From NCBI GenBank assembly GCA_900319835.1, contig ONPY01000006.1:1-52392 (forward strand): a stretch of DNA of 52,392 nt. Direction: 5' to 3'. The notes under the pieces were generated by a model. The model worked only from the letters and a program-made list of their open reading frames with translations. It was not told where the DNA came from and made no database searches. Of the stretch, positions 1 to 7,966 are shown piece after piece. This stretch comes from an uncultured Eubacteriales bacterium. Its GTDB lineage: Bacteria; Bacillota_A; Clostridia; Oscillospirales; Oscillospiraceae. The position numbers and the translations under genes are program-made. Position 1 is the first letter of the stretch. Every line of letters starts with the position of its first letter.

Positions 1-183
1 GAAGTCCAGCACGCGCTTCTGATTCTCCAGGTCCATTGCACCTGCGGCAGTTCAAACGAAGCACTCCGTCGAGGAAAAGACGACTTCTGCACCTGCAGTG
101 ACGGCGCAGGCCTCGATCGCGGGGCCGGGAACACCGTCGCGGTCACCGATCGCGATGACCTTCTTCCCTGCTAAAATGCTCAT
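1..183 (-). CDS. grdA: Glycine reductase selenoprotein A (partial, selenocysteine at codon 44)
   Basis: GrdA carries the carboxymethyl-selenoether intermediate between protein B and protein C of glycine reductase. The ATG at 183-181 opens a frame beginning [20 protein letters not shown]. Codon 44 is UGA (52-54) inside the family signature [15 protein letters not shown], and the frame continues open to the window edge. Residue 44 is the known selenocysteine position of this family, so UGA is read as Sec, not stop. An ordinary gene caller would truncate the protein to 43 residues. It lies 115 bases after grdB on the same strand. The C-terminal two thirds, and presumably grdC and grdD, lie beyond the left edge. 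Confidence 0.95.
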
Positions 184-246
184 GAAGTTTTTCCTCCTTC
201 CAAAAAGATTCTATAAAAAGTCTGCTGACTTTTTACCGCTTTGGGC

Positions 247-271
247 GGACGCCGGGACACGCCCGGCGTCC
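247..271 (-). other. Perfect hairpin between grdB and grdA
   Basis: A 10-bp perfect stem (GGACGCCGGG / CCCGGCGTCC) with a 5-nt loop lies in the grdB-grdA gap. No U-run follows on the minus strand, so it is more likely an mRNA-processing or stability element that adjusts grdA level than a terminator. The function is inferred. Confidence 0.4.
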
Positions 272-298
272 AGTTTTTCTATGCGAAAGGTATCCGCC

Positions 299-1612
299 TC
301 AGTCGTCAAAGATCGTCTGATCTTCCACCTCGGTGGTGAGAGCTCTCAGCGCCTTGAGAACCAGCTTCTCACGCAGCTTGTACTCGTCGGCGTGATCCAG
401 GGAGGGATTCCCGAGCGGGTGGGGGATTGCCACGGCGGGGACGATCCTGTTGGCGCCGACCGTCAGAGAGATCGGCGTGACCGTACACACATGCACCACG
501 GGGATACCTGCTCTTTCGATTTCTTTAACCATCGTTGCGCCGCAACGAGTGCAGGTCCCTCAAGTGGAGGTCAGGATTGCAGCCGTTACCCCTGCGTCGA
601 GCAGGCGCTGGCTGAATTCCTGAGCGAACTTCTTGGCGGAGGCGACGGCGGTGCCGTTGCCGACGGTCGCGTAGTACAGGTGGTGCAGCTTGCCGATGAC
701 GCCCTTTTTCTCCAGATCGCGGAGCACGTCCACAGGCAGGACGCGGTTGGGATCGTCGTTGGCGTAGACGGGGTCGTAGCCGCCATGGGCGGTCTCATAG
801 GTCGCGGAGGTGAGGGCGTCCACGCCGGTGATGTCGTATTCACCGTAGTGGGAGGCGTTGGAGGATTCGATGTGGTCGGGGTTGCCCTTGGGCACGATAC
901 CGCCGGAGGTGACCAGGGCGATGGTTGCCTTGGACAGATCCTTTACCGCGGGATTGGGGGGCACACGGTCAAAGGAGGGCATGGGGTACTCGGTCTCAAA
1001 GGGCTTGTCATTGAGCTTCTTGAGCAGCATGTCCACGGCGCGCTTGGAGCCGCGCTCTTTCTCAAAGAAGTTGACACGCACGCCGCGGGGGATGTAATTA
1101 TCCTCCACAGAGGCGCCGATGGTCTCGCCGCGGGCCAGCTTCAGGGCCAGGGGCGCCATCTTCTTGACGGCGTCGCGCATGCCGGCGGCGCTGTTTTTGG
1201 TGGGTACAATATACGTCTTGTCCCGGAACATGTCAACACCGGGGTTTTCCACGTACATGCCGGTGACGGTGGGGATGCCCAGCTCAGCAGCCACGGCGGC
1301 GCAGACAGAGCCACAGGCCACGCCGTAGCGGCCGGCGTTGAAGGCGGGGCCGGCAACCAGAATATCGGCTTTCTGCTCCTTGACCCAGGCGAGGACCTGA
1401 GCGGTGGTGGCGTCGATATTCTCGTTGAAGTAGGAGTCACCGCAGACAATGGTGGCGACGATTTCGGCCTGGTCGCCGAACTGAGCCATCAGGGCCTGAC
1501 CGGGGCCGACCACGGCATTGACGCGGAGCTCGGCCGGGATGTCGGCCTTTTCCTCGCCGCCGATGCCGGCATAGAACTGGTTGATATAGTGGACTACTCT
1601 GATCTTAGCCAT
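299..1612 (-). CDS. grdB: Glycine reductase protein B, selenoprotein subunit (UGA = Sec351)
   Basis: GrdB is the selenocysteine subunit of the substrate-specific protein B, which binds glycine with GrdE and hands the carboxymethyl group to GrdA. The frame starts MAKIRVVHYINQF at 1612. It meets UGA at 560-562 after ILTST and continues GTCTRCGATMVKEIERAG to a final UGA at 299-301, giving 437 residues with Sec at 351. That is the length and Sec site expected of GrdB. Without recoding the gene would be called as two pieces (560-1612 and 299-532). The second piece has no start signal of its own, because its ATG is inside the conserved core. It begins 14 bases after grdE. Confidence 0.96.
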
Positions 1613-1626
1613 CTGTCTTCCCTCCC

Positions 1627-2907
1627 TTATCTGGCGCTGAGGCGGTTAAAGCCGACCTCGTTGGTAGCGCCGGTGATGACCTGGAGCTCTGCCACGATGG
1701 AGCCGTCGGGCTGGAGGCTGTTCTCGTTGCCGCCGGCGATCTTGGTCACATAATCCAGCGTGCCGATGACCTTGTCCATGGGTGGCAGGGTGATGACCTG
1801 GTTGGCGTTGCCGCCGGTGACACAGGCGTCCGCCGCGGGGTCGGAGTCGGCCAGGGACTGGGACTTGCCGTCCTGCCCGGCATACTCGTCGGTGATGATG
1901 ACGGTCTTGACGCCCTTGCCCTCGATCTTCTTGCAGTTCATGATCAGGTCGGTGTCCGGGTTGCCAAAGCCCTCCTGGGAGATGATGGCGCCGTCGAGCC
2001 CGAAGAACTCGCACATCTTCGCCGACCAGTCGGAGGAGCGCTGCTTGTCGGCCAGGTACACGTTCTCATTGGTGATGATGACGCCGACAAAATTCAGGGT
2101 CTTGCCGTGCTGGGCAAAGAGGTCCTCAATGACGGGGTTGTTGAGGTGGTGGTAGGTGGTGTTCTTGTCGCAGGCGGACACGCAGTTGCCGGAGATGATG
2201 GCGCCGTCCATGATCTCGGTGGGGTAGATGAAGGTGGAGAGGGTACGCTTGGCGTCAACGCCGTAGACATAGGTGTCGTGCAGCAGGCCCTGGCTCTGCA
2301 GCATCATCACATAACCCACGCGGGGCAGGTCGGGATAGAGGTTGATGCCCTCGGTGATGCTGGGGGTCTCGTAGACGACGGAGCGGTAGGGCTCGGCGTC
2401 TCTGGCAAGCTCCCCGATATAGGTGGCGGTCTTCAGACCGGCCAGACGCACGGCCTGTTCGTACTCATGCTGGGGCAGTCCCTCGATGGGGGTGATGACC
2501 AGCACCAGATTGATGAGCTTGGAGAAGGGGGTGTAGTCGGCGCCGGGGCCGCTCATGTCGATAATGCCCTCCTGAAAGCCGACAATCTTGCCGGCGGTGA
2601 CGACGCCCATGCCCTCCAGAGCATAGGTCTTGCCGGAGCCCACCGTGTCGACCTTGTTGATGACGCCGGGGAATACACCGCCGGGGCCCTCCACCTTGAC
2701 ACGGGGCTGAATCACATCTTTTACGGGCGTGATTCGCGTGCTTTCACCGGGTTTTGCCACATCGAGACGGACGTCGGCGATCTTCTCGTTTTCGAGAATC
2801 ATCTTGCGGACGGCTTCCACGTCAATGGTGACAACGCCGTCTTCATATTTCGACTCCGTTCCAAGGACGACATCGGTTACTTTCACATACCCGAGTTCGA
2901 GTTTCAA
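1627..2907 (-). CDS. grdE: Glycine/sarcosine/betaine reductase component B, alpha/beta proprotein
   Basis: This 426-residue protein matches the length of GrdE/GrdI proproteins. In this family the chain is cleaved at an Asn-Cys bond to give two subunits with a carbonyl (pyruvoyl-type) group that forms a Schiff base with glycine. The cleavage site is visible as GNCVSACDKNT with Cys242, the expected position. The frame begins MKLELGYVKVTDVVLG and is preceded by a good ribosome site. It sits between grdX (21 bases upstream) and grdB (14 bases downstream). Glycine specificity is inferred from the adjoining glycine riboswitch and from GrdX, since sarcosine and betaine versions look similar. Confidence 0.93.
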   Translation of the reverse strand: MKLELGYVKVTDVVLGTESKYEDGVVTIDVEAVRKMILENEKIADVRLDVAKPGESTRITPVKDVIQPRVKVEGPGGVFPGVINKVDTVGSGKTYALEGMGVVTAGKIVGFQEGIIDMSGPGADYTPFSKLINLVLVITPIEGLPQHEYEQAVRLAGLKTATYIGELARDAEPYRSVVYETPSITEGINLYPDLPRVGYVMMLQSQGLLHDTYVYGVDAKRTLSTFIYPTEIMDGAIISGNCVSACDKNTTYHHLNNPVIEDLFAQHGKTLNFVGVIITNENVYLADKQRSSDWSAKMCEFFGLDGAIISQEGFGNPDTDLIMNCKKIEGKGVKTVIITDEYAGQDGKSQSLADSDPAADACVTGGNANQVITLPPMDKVIGTLDYVTKIAGGNENSLQPDGSIVAELQVITGATNEVGFNRLSAR

Positions 2908-2928
2908 AACGAATACACTCCTTTCTGG

Positions 2929-3318
2929 TCAATAGTTTCCCAGATCTTCCATTGCCGATTCTATCGCGCTGTCGATGAGGGTCAGGTCCACCAGCTGGAA
3001 ATCCTGCAGCTCCTGCTCCCGCCAGTTGCGGCGGATGGCGCCGAATTTCTCCGCGGTGAAGATGGCCTTCTCCATCAGCTCGATCGATTCCCGATCGGCG
3101 CGGTCTGCTTCCTTGGCAATCATGATGGATTTATAAGGGGTTTCATTGGGCTTGACGCTGCCGGACAGGGGGTGAGACAAAAGCCGATGGCCCAGATGGC
3201 ATTCGTCTCTGGTCTTCAAAAGCACATCGCGATAGGAGCCCTCCACAAAGCACAGGTCTATCTTGCCCAGATATTTGTCCCGTACCATGGGATTGTTGCT
3301 CACAAGCACGATCTTCAT
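2929..3318 (-). CDS. grdX: GrdX family protein
   Basis: This is a 129-residue soluble protein starting MKIVLVSNNPMVRDKYLG, which fits the small GrdX family that usually opens glycine reductase operons. The biochemical role of GrdX is not known. It is the first gene after the glycine riboswitch and terminator, and grdE follows 21 bases later. No membrane segments or metal-binding motifs are apparent. Confidence 0.85.
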   Translation of the reverse strand: MKIVLVSNNPMVRDKYLGKIDLCFVEGSYRDVLLKTRDECHLGHRLLSHPLSGSVKPNETPYKSIMIAKEADRADRESIELMEKAIFTAEKFGAIRRNWREQELQDFQLVDLTLIDSAIESAMEDLGNY

Positions 3319-3402
3319 GGGACTATCCTTTCGCGCCCGCCGTGAAACTTGCAGACAGAATCTGTTCTTCCGGCCCGCGCAGGGCGTTGCCGAAAGCGCG
3401 AG

Positions 3403-3453
3403 AAAAAAGACAGGGAAACGTGCGGAACCGGCGGTTCCTTACGTCTCCCTGTC
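3403..3453 (-). terminator. Riboswitch-linked intrinsic terminator
   Basis: A long stem (GACAGGGA-ACGT...GGAACC / GGTTCC...ACGT-TCCCTGTC, 3409-3453) is followed on the minus strand by six U residues (3403-3408). It lies between the glycine aptamer and grdX. Premature termination without glycine and read-through with glycine is the expected logic. Confidence 0.85.
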
Positions 3454-3460
3454 AGCTTTT

Positions 3461-3572
3461 GGCTTCCAGAGCCCGGTACTATCTGCCGTCCTTTTGCCTG
3501 AAAGTTTCAAGGCCGGAGCCTTTTTCCTCTTCGGCGGCCCTCTGTCGCAAGAGCGCTCTCTGGCAGATGATC
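3461..3572 (-). promoter_or_regulatory. Glycine riboswitch (single aptamer) of the grd operon
   Basis: Read on the minus strand, the region has the glycine-aptamer signatures GCCGAAGAGGAAAAAGGC, then TTTCAGGCAAAAGGACGGCAG, then a GCTCTGGA tail. Only one aptamer is recognisable, because the terminator hairpin follows directly. It is expected to raise grdX-E-B-A expression when glycine is plentiful. The boundaries are approximate. Confidence 0.88.
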
Positions 3573-3611
3573 AACCCGACTGTATGGAATTGAGGTTTTC
3601 TGATCGATTCC

Positions 3612-3640
3612 AGTATACGATTATCTTTATATTTTGTCAA
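3612..3640 (-). promoter_or_regulatory. Sigma-A-type promoter of the grd operon
   Basis: On the minus strand: -35 TTGACA (3635-3640), a 17-base spacer and -10 TATACT (3612-3617). This is a near-perfect vegetative promoter, positioned to start the glycine riboswitch transcript. Confidence 0.85.
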
Positions 3641-3684
3641 CTGAAATCACGAAAAGTTTACGTTTGTACCGACGGGGGAGCGCC

Positions 3685-3972
3685 CTATTCCTTGCTCTCT
3701 CCGGCGGGTTTGATGATCTGCTGAATGGCGTAGATCACAAAGGTGGCGGCGGTGCCGGTGGATTCGTCCACGAGGAGCTTCACGGTGTCGCCGTCGCGCT
3801 CCAGCACGGTGCCGATCAGTCCGCCGATGGTGGTTACTTTGTCACCGGCTTTGACGGCGTCATGCATGGCCCGGGTCTGCTTGTTCTTCTTCTGCCCGGG
3901 GACGATCACAAAGAAATACAAAATGGCAAACAGCGCCAGCGCGTAGGCCAGCACGACCAGAAGCGGTCTCAT
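3685..3972 (-). CDS. yajC: Preprotein translocase accessory subunit YajC
   Basis: This 94-residue protein has one N-terminal membrane helix (LLVVLAYALALFAILYFFVI), then VPGQKKNKQ and the YajC core KAGDKVTTIGGLIGTV. YajC associates with the SecDF complex at the membrane. ATG 3972 is preferred over a TTG at 3990 because AGGTGA lies seven bases before it. It follows the M20 amidohydrolase by 25 bases, which is an unusual place for yajC (normally near tgt, queA or secD). This may simply be operon hitch-hiking. No clear terminator follows. Confidence 0.88.
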   Translation of the reverse strand: MRPLLVVLAYALALFAILYFFVIVPGQKKNKQTRAMHDAVKAGDKVTTIGGLIGTVLERDGDTVKLLVDESTGTAATFVIYAIQQIIKPAGESKE

Positions 3973-3997
3973 CAACCAATCACCTCGCAATCAAGAA

Positions 3998-5179
3998 TCA
4001 GCCGTTGAGGAACTTTTCCGCGATGTTGACGAAGGTGGCCGAACCCATCCAGAACACGTCCTCGTCCACGTTGAACTTGGGGTTGTGGTGCGCCACATCC
4101 GTGCCCTTGGCGGGGTTGGAGGAGCTCAGGAACATGAAGGCTCCGGGCACCTCGGCAAGATAGTAGGCAAAGTCCTCGCCGCCCATGTTGGGATGCTCCA
4201 CGGAGGTGATGACGTGGTCCTCGCCCACGACCTCCTTGGCGCAGGCGGCGGCGAAGGCGGCCATTTCGTCGTTGTTGACGACGGGGGGAGCGCCCCAGTC
4301 CATCTCAAACTCGGCGCTGCCGCCGTAGGCCTGAGCCGTACACTGGGCGATTTCGCCGATGCGGCGGGCCAGCTTCTGGCGGACTTCCTCGTCCAGGGCG
4401 CGGGTGGTGCCCTCGATCAGCACCTCGCTGGGGATGGCGTTGTAAGCGGCGCCGCCGCGGATGATGCCGATGGTGACGACCACGGGGACACAGGCGTTGA
4501 ACTCGCGGGCGTTGATGGCCTCCAGGCCGATGACGATATGGGCCGCGATGTTCACCGGGTCGATGCCCTTTTCCGGCGTGGAGCCATGGCACCCGACGCC
4601 CTTGACCTTGATGATGAAGCGGTCAAAGGAGGCCATGACGGGGCCGGGGCAGCAGATGATGGTGCCGGTGGGGATCTCCTTGGAGAGGATGGTGCCGATG
4701 TGGGTGCCGAACACCGCGTCGGCCCCCTTGACGCCGCCGTTTGCGACCATCAGGGGCGCGCCCTTGGACTGCTCCTCTGCGGTCTGGAACATCAGACGGA
4801 CCTCACCATTGAGCTCATCCTTGTGGGCGTTGAGGATCTTGGCCGCGCCCAGCAGCATGGTGGTGTGGGTGTCGTGGCCGCAGGCGTGCATACAGCCGTC
4901 ATGCTTCGAGGCGTAGGGAACGCCGGTCTCCTCATGGATGGGGAGCGCGTCCATGTCCGCGCGCAGGGAGACGACCTTGCCGGGCTTGCCCTTGTTGATG
5001 AAGGCGAGGATGCCGGAGTCGGTCTCAGACAGCTCGTAGGGGATGCCCAGCGCGTCCAGCTTTGCCGTCACATAGGCGCGGGTCTGGGGCAGGTCTTTGC
5101 CGAGCTCCGGGATCTGGTGGAGCTCACGGCGCATGGCGACAAGCTCGTCCTGCAGTGCTTCGCATTCTTTCCAAAACAT
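3998..5179 (-). CDS. M20D-family amidohydrolase (N-acyl amino acid or peptide amidase)
   Basis: This 393-residue metalloenzyme is of the HipO/AbgB-type M20D family. Metal-site motifs are present in order: RADMDALP, HACGHDTHT, the catalytic EEQ of TAEEQSKGAP, KGVGCHGS in the lid domain, and GGEDFAYY near the C terminus. Such enzymes hydrolyse N-acyl, N-carbamoyl or aminobenzoyl-linked amino acids in the cytoplasm. There is no signal peptide. It lies 21 bases after two uncharacterised membrane proteins that could be its transporter, so the operon may import and deacylate an amino acid conjugate. The exact substrate cannot be read from sequence. Confidence 0.85.
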   Translation of the reverse strand: MFWKECEALQDELVAMRRELHQIPELGKDLPQTRAYVTAKLDALGIPYELSETDSGILAFINKGKPGKVVSLRADMDALPIHEETGVPYASKHDGCMHACGHDTHTTMLLGAAKILNAHKDELNGEVRLMFQTAEEQSKGAPLMVANGGVKGADAVFGTHIGTILSKEIPTGTIICCPGPVMASFDRFIIKVKGVGCHGSTPEKGIDPVNIAAHIVIGLEAINAREFNACVPVVVTIGIIRGGAAYNAIPSEVLIEGTTRALDEEVRQKLARRIGEIAQCTAQAYGGSAEFEMDWGAPPVVNNDEMAAFAAACAKEVVGEDHVITSVEHPNMGGEDFAYYLAEVPGAFMFLSSSNPAKGTDVAHHNPKFNVDEDVFWMGSATFVNIAEKFLNG

Positions 5180-5200
5180 GTTGTCCGCCTCTTTTCTGCA

Positions 5201-5869
5201 TCAGGCCTTTTTCTTCTCGGCGTTGTAGAACACGCGGGCGATAAGCACGGTGCCGAAAACGGAGAAGACGATGGTGAGCCACGCGGGGATGGTGCCGATG
5301 AGCTTGCAGACCAGCGGGATCAGCGCGCCGAAGATGGCGATCTTGGGCTTCTTCAGGGCGAAGTTGCCGAAGGTGGCGCCGAAGATGGCGGCGGAGGCGT
5401 AGAGCTTCAGGCCGTCGGTGATCGCCTGGGGCAGGACCGACACGATGGCGGTGCCGACAAAGGCGGCCGCAGTGGTGGCGATCAGGTTTGTGATGATGGA
5501 GCCGCAGATGGCCATGGTAGAGACAACCTCGGCCTGGATGGTGCCGGCCTCGCTCTCAGTGACGTCCAGCGCCAGAGAAGCGCAGGGCACGCGCATGTTG
5601 CCGATGTTGCCGGAGAGGAAGCTCAGGTAAGTGCCGGACATGCCGAGAGCCGCGTAGTAGGAGACAGGCTCGACAATATAGAAGGCGCCGAAGGCGATGG
5701 CCGTCAGGGCCCAGGCGCTGAGCACCAGCTGGGTGTCGGGCCAGCAGTCAAACTTGCTGCAGAGATAGAGGACGGGGATGAAGGCGGTAATCGCAGCGAG
5801 AATATTGGTGGGAGAACCGATGCGGGTACAGCTCTTCTTCCAGGTCTGCATGTAGTTGGTGTTATCCAT
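5201..5869 (-). CDS. Uncharacterised membrane protein (partner of the DUF5058-like protein)
   Basis: This 222-residue protein begins MDNTNYMQTWKKSC and has about six hydrophobic segments. A conserved-looking loop (LSGNIGNMRVPCASLALD) follows the second or third segment, and the tail is basic (YNAEKKKA). I do not recognise a characterised family. It is 19 bases downstream of another polytopic protein and 21 bases upstream of an M20D amidohydrolase. A two-part transporter for the amidohydrolase's substrate or product is the simplest reading, by context only. Confidence 0.7.
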   Translation of the reverse strand: MDNTNYMQTWKKSCTRIGSPTNILAAITAFIPVLYLCSKFDCWPDTQLVLSAWALTAIAFGAFYIVEPVSYYAALGMSGTYLSFLSGNIGNMRVPCASLALDVTESEAGTIQAEVVSTMAICGSIITNLIATTAAAFVGTAIVSVLPQAITDGLKLYASAAIFGATFGNFALKKPKIAIFGALIPLVCKLIGTIPAWLTIVFSVFGTVLIARVFYNAEKKKA

Positions 5870-5888
5870 AGTGATTCTCCTTTCCCAA

Positions 5889-6614
5889 TCAAGTGAGGAT
5901 CAGGGCGCATGCGATACCGAAGAGCATGGCGATGCCGAGGGAGTACTCCGCCAGCTTCGGGTGCTTGGGCGTGACCCATTTGCCGAGAGCCATCATGCAC
6001 AGGGCGCCGGAGACGACCGCCACAAGGTTGCCCATGCTGATGACGGGGCCGCCGTTGAGGAAGCCCTTGGAGACGATGGAGTTGATGTTCAGATAACCGA
6101 AGATACCGATGGAGCAGGCGGCGGACATGTAGCCGAGCCAGTGGGTATCGCCGCCGGAGAGCTTGTCGCGCAAAACCTCGAGACTGGGTGTGGCAACGCC
6201 GGTGACCAGCAGCCAGCCCGCGCCGTTGAGGGCCATGGCAAACCAGGACACCGCCAGAATCTCCAGCGTGTATCCCTCGCCGCCCAGGGTGACGCCCGCG
6301 GCGGTCGCGCCGTTGGTGGCGGCGGCCAGCTCTGTGGGAGCGGCGCCGATGATGGACAGACGCAGCCAGGACATGGGGCCGCCGATGGCGGACATCAGAC
6401 CCACCATGACGATGAACACGCCAAGGGCCGGGCCGATGGCGGTCACGAGACCGATACGGAAGGCCTTCTTGGGAATCTCGGGATCAATGCGGCACTCCTT
6501 GGTGGCCTTGTTGGCCGCCCGGATGAACAGCACCGCCTGCACGGCTGCGATGATGACCGTGAAGCTGCAGAGGAACCACATGATCGGAAGATTGGAAATC
6601 TGCAAATAGTCCAT
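5889..6614 (-). CDS. DUF5058-like polytopic membrane protein
   Basis: This 241-residue integral membrane protein starts MDYLQISNLPIMWFLCSF and has about six or seven hydrophobic helices. The loops FIRAANKATKECRID and GLMSAIGGPMSWLRLSIIGAA are notable. It resembles the DUF5058 family, recalled from memory and not searched. It is the first gene of the four-gene unit that continues with another membrane protein, an M20D amidohydrolase and yajC. It is presumably a permease component, and no transport motif is recognisable. Confidence 0.7.
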   Translation of the reverse strand: MDYLQISNLPIMWFLCSFTVIIAAVQAVLFIRAANKATKECRIDPEIPKKAFRIGLVTAIGPALGVFIVMVGLMSAIGGPMSWLRLSIIGAAPTELAAATNGATAAGVTLGGEGYTLEILAVSWFAMALNGAGWLLVTGVATPSLEVLRDKLSGGDTHWLGYMSAACSIGIFGYLNINSIVSKGFLNGGPVISMGNLVAVVSGALCMMALGKWVTPKHPKLAEYSLGIAMLFGIACALILT

Positions 6615-6737
6615 ATACTTTTATCTCCTTTCATTCTGTCTGGGCTTCTCCTTCGGGCCGCGGCCTCCGACCCCCTATCGAAAACCGTTTGAAAAAGAGA
6701 AGACCCTGTGCCGGAACGCTTGCTGCAAAAGAAGAAC

Positions 6738-6811
6738 GGGCCAATGCTATCCTCTGCCGGACGCATCCGTGGGCAAAGGGAGCGCCTTCACAAAAAGTTA
6801 ACAATTGGCCC
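6738..6811 (-). promoter_or_regulatory. Structured leader of the DUF5058/M20 operon
   Basis: An 8-bp long-range stem (GGGCCAAT at 6804-6811 on the minus transcript with ATTGGCCC at 6738-6745) encloses about 58 nt. On the minus strand it is followed by GTTCTTCTTTTG. The leader is about 200 nt long. It may be an attenuator, but no known riboswitch signature was recognised. Confidence 0.4.
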
Positions 6812-6821
6812 TTACGTGATT

Positions 6822-6850
6822 AGTTTATCAAAATGTTCAAATTTTATCAA
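6822..6850 (-). promoter_or_regulatory. Promoter of the DUF5058-M20-yajC operon
   Basis: Minus strand -35 TTGATA (6845-6850), 17-base spacer, -10 TAAACT (6822-6827), in AT-rich DNA about 210 bases before the first gene. Confidence 0.75.
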
Positions 6851-6910
6851 GAAAAAATGAGAGAGTTTTGACAAAACCGGCAAAGCGTATAAAAACAGAT
6901 TCACCTTTTT

Positions 6911-6973
6911 AGCAAAAAGAACAAGGGCGGTAGGGAGCCTGGCAATAAATGCCAAATGCACCCTTCCCGCCCT
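6911..6973 (-). terminator. Intrinsic terminator after the small partner gene
   Basis: The stem AGGGCGG/CCGCCCT, extended by GGG/CCC (6924-6935 with 6961-6973), encloses a smaller TGGCA/TGCCA hairpin. On the minus strand it is followed by TTGTTCTTTTT. It ends the DUF3841-like transcript. Confidence 0.75.
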
Positions 6974-6997
6974 ATTTCTTTTAGTTGGGAGACAGTC

Positions 6998-7288
6998 TCA
7001 GCTGACGGTGATTGCCGCGGCCCGCTCGGGGTCGAATTCTTCCGCCATGTCGTAGATGTTGAAGTGGGTGAAATCCCGCAGGGTGCGGCCATTCAGCTCA
7101 TAGGTGCGGATGAACTTGTTGCCTTGCAGGTGGGACCAGTGCTCTGTGTCCCAGGTGAGATAGCCGTCAGCGTCCGTGACAGGCGCGTCCAGTTTGAAGT
7201 CCACCTGGCGGCCGTTCTTCATCAGCTCGATCAGGCCCTTTCGATCTGCCTCCAGTTCCTGCTTGTTGACGGTGTCAAATACTTTCAT
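6998..7288 (-). CDS. Hypothetical protein, 96 residues
   Basis: This small soluble protein starts MKVFDTVNKQELEADRKG at 7288, where AAAGGAG lies eight bases before the ATG. I do not recognise the family. It contains an aromatic, polar core (LTWDTEHWSHLQGNKFIRTYELNG) and an acidic C-terminal helix. It overlaps the end of the upstream DUF3841-like gene by 14 bases, so the two are translationally coupled and probably act together. A strong terminator follows. Confidence 0.6.
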   Translation of the reverse strand: MKVFDTVNKQELEADRKGLIELMKNGRQVDFKLDAPVTDADGYLTWDTEHWSHLQGNKFIRTYELNGRTLRDFTHFNIYDMAEEFDPERAAAITVS

Positions 7289-7892
7289 GCGTTTGGCTCC
7301 TTTCTTCGCGGACATCCTCGCCGGGGCAGACAATGCGGGCGATCCATTCCTTCCGGATCTCCCAGATGTTGCCGCAGACATTGAAGATGGTCCAGTTATC
7401 GATCTGAAAGACGCGCTGCCAGCTGGCCTGGATGCGCTCCTTTTCGCCGGGGAACATGCCGCCGTAGCGGCCGCGGTAGAGGTCGTAGCTGCTGGTGACG
7501 CCCAGCGCTCTCAAATGCGCCTTGTACTGCGCGTCGTCCTCCGCGTCTTTGGGCAGGTACATGCGGTTGAGCACATAGTCCCACTTGCCCTCGTCAAAGA
7601 AGATGATCTGCTCTTTCGGCACATCCAGCACATAGACCACCGTGCCCGCAATGGGACGCAGGCAGTTTTCCGCGCTGATGGAGCACCAGATGGAGGCCTC
7701 CGCGTCCGGCGGGCGGGGGACGATCTTCTCGGCCTGGCGGGTAAACCAGGCGTAGCTCTCCAGATAGTGCTCGGCCATGTCCCCAAAGTGCAGGCGCACA
7801 TACATGCTGCGGTTGAGGATGCGCCCCGTGCGCTCCAGCTCCTTCAGGGTCTTGTCGTTTTGCCGGGTGTAGAGACGGAAGGTCTCGGCCAT
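7275..7892 (-). CDS. DUF3841-like protein
   Basis: This 205-residue soluble protein begins MAETFRLYTRQNDKTLKELE. The arrangement of an N-terminal Y/W-rich segment (SYAWFTRQAEK), an IWCSI core and a later segment with VFQIDNW resembles DUF3841, whose function is unknown. I assign this by pattern memory only. A consensus AGGAGG precedes ATG 7892. It is divergent from the exonuclease gene across a 74-base gap and overlaps the next gene by 14 bases. Confidence 0.55.
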   Translation of the reverse strand: MAETFRLYTRQNDKTLKELERTGRILNRSMYVRLHFGDMAEHYLESYAWFTRQAEKIVPRPPDAEASIWCSISAENCLRPIAGTVVYVLDVPKEQIIFFDEGKWDYVLNRMYLPKDAEDDAQYKAHLRALGVTSSYDLYRGRYGGMFPGEKERIQASWQRVFQIDNWTIFNVCGNIWEIRKEWIARIVCPGEDVREERSQTHESI

Positions 7893-7907
7893 GTGGTCCT
7901 CCTTTGC

Positions 7908-7936
7908 TTGCGGAAAGACGGCGGGTCTGCTACAAT
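7908..7936 (+). promoter_or_regulatory. Promoter of the exonuclease gene
   Basis: TTGCGG (7908-7913), 17-base spacer, TACAAT (7931-7936), in the divergent intergenic region. Confidence 0.65.
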
Positions 7937-7966
7937 GAGGAAAACGGTCGGAAAGGGGAGATGCAG

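Noticed and set aside
299..301. Final UGA of grdB as a third selenocysteine
   Set aside because: The expected GrdB length is reached here and the downstream frame shows no conserved sequence.
299..532. Separate small gene after grdB
   Set aside because: It is the C-terminal part of GrdB after the Sec codon. The ATG lies inside the conserved core and lacks a ribosome site.
98..1753. Long plus-strand open frame opposite grdB/grdA
   Set aside because: It is antisense to a conserved selenoprotein pair, is Gly/Val/Asp-rich low-complexity in translation, and has no ribosome site.
6620..6800. A glycine riboswitch before the DUF5058 operon
   Set aside because: Only a short CCCGAAGGAGAAG stretch resembles the aptamer. 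The CTCTCAGGCAAAAGGACAG core is missing.
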